A stretch of DNA of 64,000 nucleotides from NCBI GenBank assembly GCA_040218145.1, contig JAVJQK010000082.1, positions 1-64,000 of the forward strand. Direction: 5' to 3'. Source of the DNA: Sandaracinaceae bacterium (GTDB lineage Bacteria > Myxococcota_A > Polyangia > Polyangiales > Sandaracinaceae). The notes beneath the pieces are model-generated. The model saw only the letters and a program-made list of their open reading frames with translations, did not search any database and had not been told where the DNA came from. The position numbers and the translations under genes were made by a program. This document shows, one piece after another, positions 7,504-14,022 of this stretch (position 1 is the stretch's first letter; every line of letters begins with the position of its first letter).

Positions 7504-9075
7504 CTACTCGGAGAGCTTGCGGAGCTTGTTGAGCGCGAGCAGCGCCTTGGGGAGGTTCCCGCCGAGCAGGCCGTGGAAGGCCTGCGCCATCGGCGCGTAC
7601 TTCTGCCGGTAGGGGAACCAGAACGGCTCGAAATCCAGCTTGCCCTTGTCGACCATGATCGACTTCTGGTGCGTGAACGCGAGCAACCCTTCTGGCCCGT
7701 GGTAGCGGCCGAAGCCGCTGTTCTTCACGCCGCCGAAGGGCAGCGCCGGGTTGCCCGTGATGGCCACCACGTCGTTGACCATCACCTGGCCGCTCTCCAT
7801 GCGGGAGGCGAGCGCGAGGCCCTTGTCGACGTCGCGCGTCCAGACCGAGCCGTTCAGCCCGTACTGGTGATCGCTCGCGAGCCGCACCGCCTCGTCGGCG
7901 TCCTTCACGCGCACCACGGGCAGCACCGGGCCGAAGGTCTCCTCGCGGTAGATCTCCATGTCGGTGGTGACCTCGGTGATCAGCGTCGGCGCGAAGAACT
8001 GCCCGGGGCGGTCGAGCCGCTCGCCGCCGCGCAGCACCTTGGCGCCCGCCGCGATCGCGCCTCTCAGGTGTTGCTCGACCGTCTCGATCTGCCGCGGGAA
8101 GGTCATCGGGCCCATGTCGGCGTGCTCGTCCGGCCCACCGACGCGCACCTTGTCGACCTCGCGCTCGAGCAGCGCGACGAAGCGGTCGTGCACCGCGTCC
8201 TCGACGAAGATGCGCTCGACCGAGATGCACATCTGGCCGCAGTTGACGAGGCCGCCCCAGACGGCGGCCCGCGCCGCGCGCTCGAGGTTCGCGTCCGCGC
8301 AGACGATCATCGCGTCCTTGCCGCCCAGCTCGAGCTCCACCGGGATGGGCTTCTTCGCCGCCGCGGCCATGACCTTGCGGCCCGTCGCCACCGAGCCGGT
8401 GAAGAAGAGCTTGTCGACGTCGGCCTCACAGAGCGCGGCGCCCGTCGAGCCGTCGCCCTGGATCACCTCGACGACCCCGCGCGGCAGGCCGATGCGCCGG
8501 AAGATCTCGTCCATGATCTCGCCCGTGAGCGGCGTGACCTCGGAGGGCTTGAGCACGACCGTGTTGCCGGCGATGAGCGCGGAGACCGTCGGCACCATCG
8601 AGAGCTGGAACGGGAAGTTCCAGGGCGAGATGACCCCGATCACGCCCATCGGGAAGTGCTCGATGTAGCTCTTCTTGCCGGGGAAGATGATCGGCGTCCC
8701 GACCCGCTTGCGGGCGAGCGTCTTCGGAGCGGTCTTGCGGTAGTGATCGATGAAGAGCGGGATGCTCATCAGCTCGGTGAGCAGCGAGTCGACGAGGGGC
8801 TTGCCCGTGTCCTCGCTGATGCGGCGCGCGTACTCCTCGCCGTGCGTGCGGACGACGTCCTTGATGCGCGAGAGCATGCGCAGCCGGTCCTGCAGCGCCG
8901 TGTCGCGCCACGCGGGGAAGGCGGCGCGGGCGCGGCCGACCGCGGCGAAGACCTCGTCGCGTGAGGTGATCGGGAAGGTGCCGAGCGGCTCGCCCGACAC
9001 CGGGCTGCGCTTGTCGATCACCGGGCCTCGAGCTGCCTCCGAGCCGCTGCTTCCTACCGTCTGCGTCGTCTCCAT
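7504..9075 (-). CDS. NAD(P)-dependent aldehyde dehydrogenase
   Basis: This 523-residue enzyme of the aldehyde dehydrogenase superfamily would oxidise an aldehyde to its acid with NAD(P). Visible features are PWNFPF (151-156), LKPSE (175-179), FTGS (225-228), ELGG with the general base Glu249, and NCGQMC with the nucleophile Cys283. Length is normal for the family. The ATG at 9075 follows a strong GGAGGGG ribosome site. An upstream in-frame start at 9117 lacks one. The real substrate cannot be read from the sequence. Confidence 0.95.
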   Translation of the reverse strand: METTQTVGSSGSEAARGPVIDKRSPVSGEPLGTFPITSRDEVFAAVGRARAAFPAWRDTALQDRLRMLSRIKDVVRTHGEEYARRISEDTGKPLVDSLLTELMSIPLFIDHYRKTAPKTLARKRVGTPIIFPGKKSYIEHFPMGVIGVISPWNFPFQLSMVPTVSALIAGNTVVLKPSEVTPLTGEIMDEIFRRIGLPRGVVEVIQGDGSTGAALCEADVDKLFFTGSVATGRKVMAAAAKKPIPVELELGGKDAMIVCADANLERAARAAVWGGLVNCGQMCISVERIFVEDAVHDRFVALLEREVDKVRVGGPDEHADMGPMTFPRQIETVEQHLRGAIAAGAKVLRGGERLDRPGQFFAPTLITEVTTDMEIYREETFGPVLPVVRVKDADEAVRLASDHQYGLNGSVWTRDVDKGLALASRMESGQVMVNDVVAITGNPALPFGGVKNSGFGRYHGPEGLLAFTHQKSIMVDKGKLDFEPFWFPYRQKYAPMAQAFHGLLGGNLPKALLALNKLRKLSE

Positions 9076-9134
9076 CGCGTTCCCCTCCAGGTCGTCGAAG
9101 CATGCGCGGCGCTGCACGGCCGCGCCAGCCTGGC

Positions 9135-9140
9135 TATGGT
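9135..9140 (+). promoter_or_regulatory. Candidate -10 element TATGGT
   Basis: TATGGT lies 12 nt before the ATG at 9153, in the 77-bp divergent gap with the aldehyde dehydrogenase gene. Confidence 0.35.
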
Positions 9141-9152
9141 TCGTGGGGGATC

Positions 9153-9893
9153 ATGAGCGACGCCTACCGCGAGCCAGCGCGCGAGACCTCCGCGGAGCCT
9201 CCCCGCGTGGTGGGGACGTCCCTCGCGAGCGCCGCCATGCTCGGGACGGCGGCGATGGGCGGCGTGGCCGGCGCGGCCCTGCTCGGCAGCTTGGAGCTCG
9301 CCGCGCTCGCCGCCGCGGGGGCCTGCGCGGCGGTGACGCACCTGGCCCGCGCGCGCCGTCGTCGGCGCCTCGAGGGCGAGGTGGCGCGCTTCCTCGGCGA
9401 CTCCATCGTCGTCGAGCCCGGCGCGTGGACGAGCGCGGACGGCCGCCGGCGCGTGCGCGTCGCCCTGGGCGACGATCACGCGCGCTTCGAGCGGCTCGAC
9501 CCGGCGTCCGACGTGACCTTGACCAGTCACCGCGCGCGGGTCGACGTCGCCCTCGTGGCCGCCGAGCGGCGCGTGCTGGAGCGTCACGAGGCGCGCGCGT
9601 TCGGGCGCCCGCTCCGGCCTTGCTGCTTCGACGGCCTGGGCCCCTCGGCCACGCTGCGGGATCCGCGCACGGTGTCGGTCGAGTCGTGCGCGTCGGGGGT
9701 GCTGGTCCGCCGGCTGGACGCGCACGGCGAGCTCATCGGCGACACGTGGCACGCCTCGCCCGCGGCCGCGCGCCGACAGCTGGCCCGCGAGCTCGGCGCG
9801 CACCTGGGCGTGTCCTCTCCCCCGCGGCGGTCGTCGGCGCCGGTGCCCGCCGCGAGCTGGGAGCCCGGCGCGGACGCGCGCGTCGCCATCTGA
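9153..9893 (+). CDS. Membrane-anchored protein of unknown function
   Basis: This 246-residue protein has two adjacent hydrophobic segments at about residues 20-58 (AAMLGTAAMGG and LAALAAAGACAAV), then a basic RARRRRR stretch that should stay cytoplasmic, and a soluble domain of about 180 residues rich in Arg, Asp and Val. No domain recognised. The ATG at 9153 has a GGGGGA ribosome site. It is followed at 35 bp by another small membrane-protein gene on the same strand. Confidence 0.7.
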   Translation: MSDAYREPARETSAEPPRVVGTSLASAAMLGTAAMGGVAGAALLGSLELAALAAAGACAAVTHLARARRRRRLEGEVARFLGDSIVVEPGAWTSADGRRRVRVALGDDHARFERLDPASDVTLTSHRARVDVALVAAERRVLERHEARAFGRPLRPCCFDGLGPSATLRDPRTVSVESCASGVLVRRLDAHGELIGDTWHASPAAARRQLARELGAHLGVSSPPRRSSAPVPAASWEPGADARVAI

Positions 9894-9916
9894 GGGAGAC
9901 TCGGGCCGACGCCACG

Positions 9917-9922
9917 TAACCT
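9917..9922 (+). promoter_or_regulatory. Candidate -10 element TAACCT
   Basis: TAACCT ends 5 nt before the ATG at 9928. Transcription starting about 7 nt after it would begin at the start codon itself. Confidence 0.3.
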
Positions 9923-9927
9923 CCTCC

Positions 9928-10251
9928 ATGGGGACCGATCTCATCGTGGCGCTCGCCGGCTTCGTGCTCTGGTGGGCCGGGTACTACGCCGCGATGGCGG
10001 TCGCCTGGCGCTCGGGGGCCAGGGAGGTCGGCATCATGGTCGCCGCGGGCGCGGCCGGCGTCTGCGGCTGCTTCGGCTTGCCCATCCTGGCGTACTTCTG
10101 GACCAAGGTTCAGTCCCACACCCAGGCGACCGTCATGGACGGCGACGACGACGCGCCCATCCCACCGCACATGCGCCACTACCAGATCGCCGCCGCGATC
10201 GCGATCGTCGGGCTCGTGATCCAGCTCGTGGCCGGACGCATGATGGATTGA
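9928..10251 (+). CDS. Small polytopic membrane protein
   Basis: This 107-residue protein has three predicted membrane helices (about 6-28, 36-58 and 86-105), with a polar loop carrying an Asp cluster (DGDDD) at about 71-75. No family recognised. It ends 18 bp before the convergent PilZ gene. Confidence 0.7.
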   Translation: MGTDLIVALAGFVLWWAGYYAAMAVAWRSGAREVGIMVAAGAAGVCGCFGLPILAYFWTKVQSHTQATVMDGDDDAPIPPHMRHYQIAAAIAIVGLVIQLVAGRMMD

Positions 10252-10269
10252 CGCTGCCTCGTGTGAAGC

Positions 10270-10740
10270 TCAGGCGGCGAAGGCTTCGTTCGGCTGGTGG
10301 AACCGGAACGCGAGGCGAGCGCCCTCGTCGTCGACCCCGGCCACGCGGACCAGCGCGGCCCCGGCCCGGACCTCGGAGTCGCCCTCGCGCAGCACGAAGG
10401 TGATGTCCGTCGCCGTCATCACGTCGATCTCGGCGCCGTAGGGCACGCAGACCAGGACCCCCGTCGCCGAGACGTCGAGGGTGCGCACGTCGACCGCGCC
10501 GTCGCGCTCGGCGATCTCCAGCGTCGCCGTCGCGCCCACCGGGCGGCGCTGCGCGCGCGGCTGCCAGAAGTGGGCGAGCAGCGCCTCGAGCTCCGCGCGG
10601 ACCTGCGGCCCTCGCTCGGAGCGGAGCATCTCGGCCAGGATGGGGTACGTCTCGGCGTCGACCACGGCTTCCCAGCCACGGGCCCAGAGCGGGCGAGTCG
10701 ACGGGGTGCGGGGCGCGTTCGACGAGTGAGCAGGCTGCAC
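10270..10740 (-). CDS. PilZ-domain protein
   Basis: This 156-residue protein has a C-terminal PilZ-like domain (about 62-150). It has an Arg-rich entry (RAQRR, 62-66), the DVSATG signature (Asp89, Ser91, Gly94), and the later hydrophobic strands VRVAGVDDEGARLAFRF. PilZ domains bind cyclic di-GMP. The first 60 residues are helical and unassigned. The GTG start is supported by a strong AGGAGGA site 8 nt upstream. A role in surface behaviour is usual for such proteins in myxobacteria but is not shown here. Confidence 0.82.
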   Translation of the reverse strand: MQPAHSSNAPRTPSTRPLWARGWEAVVDAETYPILAEMLRSERGPQVRAELEALLAHFWQPRAQRRPVGATATLEIAERDGAVDVRTLDVSATGVLVCVPYGAEIDVMTATDITFVLREGDSEVRAGAALVRVAGVDDEGARLAFRFHQPNEAFAA

Positions 10741-10829
10741 GTTCGGTCCTCCTGCCGGACCTCAACGGCGGCTCCGACCCTCGCTGAAGCCCGCGGCGGG
10801 CGCGACTCGTCCGCGGGCCCCGCGCCCGC

Positions 10830-10835
10830 TACGAT
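10830..10835 (+). promoter_or_regulatory. Candidate -10 element TACGAT
   Basis: TACGAT ends 8 nt before the GTG at 10844. No Shine-Dalgarno site lies between them, so a near-leaderless transcript is possible. Confidence 0.35.
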
Positions 10836-10843
10836 CTCCCGGC

Positions 10844-12652
10844 GTGCTCGACTTCGACGTGCGATGGGCCCTGCTCGCCCTCTTCTTCTTCCCGGCTTGT
10901 GATTCGACGGTGGAGCCCGTCGACGCGGGGCTCGACGCGTTCGTGCCCGCGCCGGTCGACGCGCGCGTCGGGCTCGACGCCCGACCCGACGCGACCCCGC
11001 CCGAGGAGGACGCCGCTCCGCCGGACGACGACGCCGGCCCCTCGGACGCCGGCCCGCCGTTGCCCTCGCCCGTCTTCGTCGACGTCACCGTGGCGGCGGG
11101 CCTCTCGTCGCCCCACCGCAAGCCGGCGACCTGCGTCATGTCGCCCGACGACACCTGCGAGATCGACCACATGACCGGCGGCGCCGCGGTGGGCGACTTC
11201 GACGCGGACGGGTGGCCCGATCTCTTCGTGACCAACCTCGAGGGGCCCGACCATCTCTACCGCAACCTCGGCGACGGCACCTTCGTCGACGTCGCGGCGA
11301 GCACGGGGCTGGCCGCCTTCCCCCGGCACAGCAACGGCGCCGCCTTCGTCGACGTGGACGACGACGGAGACCTCGACCTCTACGTGACCTCGATCGCGGG
11401 GCCGGACGACGCGGAGAACGGCCGCGCGCACCTCTTCATCCAGGACGGCGGCGTCTTCACCGAGGACGCGGTCGCGCGCGGCGCGGCGCTGAACCAGGGC
11501 GGGCCGCTCTTCGGCGGCGAGAGCGTCGCGGTGGGCGACTACGACCGCGACGGCTACCCCGACCTCCACGTCACCGAGTGGCTGGCCATCCGCCAGCTCC
11601 AGCCGCGCACGCGCCTGCTCCGGAACCGCGGCGCGGGGCTGCCCGGCCACTACACCGACGTCACCGCCAGCGTCGGCGCGCTGACCTACTCCCAGGAGTG
11701 CTGGGAGAGCCGCGTGCGGTGCTCGAGCTACGCCTTCGCCTCGGCGTTCACGGACCTCGACGACGACGGCTGGCAGGACCTGATCGTGATCAGCGACTTC
11801 GGGACCAGCCGCGTCTTCTGGAACCAGCGCGACGGCACGTTCGAGTTCGGCTTCCGCACCTCCAACATCGGCGGGGACGAGAACGGCATGGGCTCCACCG
11901 TCGGCGACGTCGACGGGGACGGAGACCTCGACTGGTTCGTCAGCTCGATCTGGGATCCGATGTTCACGTGCGCGCGCGAGCCCTGCAGCTGGGGCGCGAG
12001 CGGCAACCGCCTCTTCCGGAACGAGGGCAGTCGTGAGCTGGTCGACGACACCGATCGCGCCGGCGTGCGAGAGAGCGGCTGGGGGTGGGGCGCCGCGCTC
12101 TTCGACTACGACAACGACGGCGACCTCGACCTCGTCGCGGTCAACGGCGTGGACTTCCCGCACCTCTCCCTCGAGGACGCGTTCGCGGTCGAGCCCATGC
12201 GCTTCTGGGTCAATGATGGCACGGGACGTTTTCAGGAGCGCAGCGCGGCGGTGGGGCTGACGGATACGGGCCGCGGCAAGGGCCTCGTCGTCTTCGACTA
12301 CGACCAGGACGGAGACCAGGATCTCTTCGTCGTGAACAACGGCGCCCTCCCGCGCCTCTACCGCAACGACGGCGGCGTCGGCGCCTGGCTGCGGCTCCGG
12401 CTGGTGGGCGTCGCGAGCAACACCGAGGCGCTCGGAGCGAGGGTCGAGGCCACCGTCGGCGCGCAGCGCATCACGCGCGAGGTCGGCAGCCCGAGCCACT
12501 TCCTCGGGCAGTCGGAGCGCGAGGTCCAGATCGGTCTCGGCCGCGCGAGTCAGGCCGACGAGATCATCGTGCGCTGGCCGAGCGGCGTGGTCACCCGGCT
12601 GACCGACGTCGCCGCGGGGCAGACGCTGGTCGTCACGGAGCCCGACGCCTGA
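10844..12652 (+). CDS. FG-GAP/VCBS-repeat lipoprotein with ASPIC/UnbV C-terminal domain
   Basis: This 602-residue lipoprotein starts at GTG. A hydrophobic leader ends in FFPAC, with Cys19 as the acylation site. A Pro/Asp/Ala-rich linker (20-75) precedes a beta-propeller of FG-GAP/VCBS repeats. Each repeat has a calcium-type loop such as DFDADGWPDL, DVDDDGDLDL, DVDGDGDLDW, DYDNDGDLDL and DYDQDGDQDL. Residues about 505-595 match the ASPIC/UnbV domain seen in CRTAC1-like proteins (LGARVEATVG, FLGQSEREVQIGLG, VRWPSG). A surface-exposed calcium-binding adhesive or enzymatic role is typical, but the specific function is unknown. Confidence 0.88.
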   Translation: MLDFDVRWALLALFFFPACDSTVEPVDAGLDAFVPAPVDARVGLDARPDATPPEEDAAPPDDDAGPSDAGPPLPSPVFVDVTVAAGLSSPHRKPATCVMSPDDTCEIDHMTGGAAVGDFDADGWPDLFVTNLEGPDHLYRNLGDGTFVDVAASTGLAAFPRHSNGAAFVDVDDDGDLDLYVTSIAGPDDAENGRAHLFIQDGGVFTEDAVARGAALNQGGPLFGGESVAVGDYDRDGYPDLHVTEWLAIRQLQPRTRLLRNRGAGLPGHYTDVTASVGALTYSQECWESRVRCSSYAFASAFTDLDDDGWQDLIVISDFGTSRVFWNQRDGTFEFGFRTSNIGGDENGMGSTVGDVDGDGDLDWFVSSIWDPMFTCAREPCSWGASGNRLFRNEGSRELVDDTDRAGVRESGWGWGAALFDYDNDGDLDLVAVNGVDFPHLSLEDAFAVEPMRFWVNDGTGRFQERSAAVGLTDTGRGKGLVVFDYDQDGDQDLFVVNNGALPRLYRNDGGVGAWLRLRLVGVASNTEALGARVEATVGAQRITREVGSPSHFLGQSEREVQIGLGRASQADEIIVRWPSGVVTRLTDVAAGQTLVVTEPDA

Positions 12653-12661
12653 CCGAGCAGT

Positions 12662-12904
12662 TCACTGCGGCTGCGCCGCCTCTTCGCGCAGCTCGCGGCG
12701 CGCGTCCCACTCGTCCACCGCGCGCTCGCCGAGCTCCACGCTCGCCTTCTCCACCTCGCGCCCCAGCTCCTGGGCGGGCTCCGTCGCGGCGATGCGCAGC
12801 GTGTGCTCGAAGAGCGTGAACCGCCCCACCGGCACGAAGAAGTAGACGACGGAGACGACGGCGAGGCCGACGAGCCAGAAGAAGCCGTTGATCAGGCGGC
12901 GCAT
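12662..12904 (-). CDS. Small single-pass membrane protein
   Basis: This 80-residue protein has one membrane helix (about 5-25, GFFWLVGLAVVSVVYFFVP) and a charged amphipathic tail rich in Glu and Arg (35-80) that may form a coiled coil. No family recognised. It ends 9 bp from the convergent FG-GAP lipoprotein gene. Confidence 0.65.
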   Translation of the reverse strand: MRRLINGFFWLVGLAVVSVVYFFVPVGRFTLFEHTLRIAATEPAQELGREVEKASVELGERAVDEWDARRELREEAAQPQ

Positions 12905-12950
12905 GGTCGACGCGGTCGGTGTAGCACGGCCGATCGCCGCGCGAGACCTT

Positions 12951-13361
12951 TCAGGCGCCTCGTCGGCGCGAGGCGTCCCGGACCCCGAGCGCGATGGCGA
13001 CCACGACGACGAGCGCCTCGCCGCCCGCGCAGGTCCAGAGCGCCCACTCGTCCGCGCCGCGCGAGGTGAGCATCGCGAAGACGAAGAAGACCAGCGGCGC
13101 GGTGACCGCGGCGACGATGAGCGAGGCGAGGTGCAGATAGAAGCCGGAGGGGCTCGGCGCCCACGTCCCCGTGCCGTACCAGTAGCCGCCGTAGCCCAGG
13201 CAGAGGCCGAAGAACGCGCCGAACGCGAACGCCGCCGCGTAGCCGAACGGCCCCGACAGCGCGGAGGGCGGCCACTTCACGACCCACAGGATCGCGGCAC
13301 AGAACGCGACGACGCCGAGGCCCATCACGACGCACCCGAGCCCGGAGACGAGGCGACTCAT
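12951..13361 (-). CDS. Four-helix membrane protein
   Basis: This 136-residue protein has four predicted membrane segments (about 5-27, 40-63, 78-100 and 110-128). The ATG at 13361 was chosen over a longer frame because the upstream part only shadows the hemerythrin-like gene. A TATCTT hexamer ends 7 nt before it. No family recognised. A short basic tail (RDASRRRGA) ends the protein. Confidence 0.7.
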   Translation of the reverse strand: MSRLVSGLGCVVMGLGVVAFCAAILWVVKWPPSALSGPFGYAAAFAFGAFFGLCLGYGGYWYGTGTWAPSPSGFYLHLASLIVAAVTAPLVFFVFAMLTSRGADEWALWTCAGGEALVVVVAIALGVRDASRRRGA

Positions 13362-13368
13362 GCGAGCG

Positions 13369-13374
13369 AAGATA
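13369..13374 (-). promoter_or_regulatory. Candidate -10 element TATCTT
   Basis: TATCTT (minus strand) lies 7 nt before the ATG at 13361, in the 20-bp gap after the hemerythrin-like gene. This is consistent with a leaderless internal promoter. Confidence 0.35.
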
Positions 13375-13381
13375 GCCGAGG

Positions 13382-13846
13382 TCAGGCGCCGCCGAAGTCG
13401 ACGCGGATGAACTCGCTCATGAGCTTCTCCGGGATGTGCGTGCGCTCCTCCTCCGCCATGTCCCGCTCGAGGGTGCGCGCGAGGTCCTCGACGCAGTCGA
13501 CCGCCTCGCACTCGCTGCACTGCTGGCGGAACAGCACCCGCTCGGTGTGCTCGAGCAGCCCCTTCTGCGCGCGGTGGGTCGCGAGCAGGCGGCGCGCCCG
13601 CTCCGGCCCCCACGCGTCGATGGTGCGCAGGGTGGGCACCAGCAGCCGCTGCTCGCGCTCGATGTGGTCGCGCACCGTGCCTATCAGGTCGCCCGTGGCC
13701 TCGGTGAGCTGGGGCAAGAGCGCGCCGTTGTTTCGCGCGAATGTCCCCATCCGGCGCACCTCCGCGATGCGCGCGCGGATGCGGTCGTGGCTCTCCAGGA
13801 TCTCCGCGCGGACGCGGCTCGGGATGAGATCGTCGGGATCGTTCAT
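13382..13846 (-). CDS. Hemerythrin-like HHE-domain protein
   Basis: This 154-residue helical protein has a His/Glu pattern expected of a hemerythrin-type di-iron four-helix bundle: His20 (LESHDRI), His61 with Glu65 (VRDHIEREQ), His91 (LLATHRAQ) and the terminal EEERTHIP containing His137. A Cys cluster (Cys110, Cys113, Cys118) lies between helices 3 and 4 and is an unusual addition that could bind metal or sense redox state. The ATG is supported by GGAGGGGA upstream. Oxygen, NO or iron sensing or storage is the family-level expectation. Confidence 0.8.
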   Translation of the reverse strand: MNDPDDLIPSRVRAEILESHDRIRARIAEVRRMGTFARNNGALLPQLTEATGDLIGTVRDHIEREQRLLVPTLRTIDAWGPERARRLLATHRAQKGLLEHTERVLFRQQCSECEAVDCVEDLARTLERDMAEEERTHIPEKLMSEFIRVDFGGA

Positions 13847-13991
13847 GACAGTCCCCTCCGATCAGATCTCGCAGCATGCCGCATACCACCCGTGTAGGTG
13901 GGGGTAAGTGCCGTACCGTCATGTGTCACGCGTGCAGCCGCTGCCGCTCCGCGCATCACGTTCGTCCAATGACCGGCGTCTCGGGCTGGTG

Positions 13992-13997
13992 TACGAT
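13992..13997 (+). promoter_or_regulatory. Candidate -10 element TACGAT for the Cys-rich lipoprotein
   Basis: TACGAT lies 25 nt before the ATG at 14023, and a GGGAG ribosome site sits in between. This is a leadered arrangement, unlike most other units here. Confidence 0.35.
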
Positions 13998-14022
13998 CGC
14001 TGCGCGGTGAGGGAGCAGGCAC

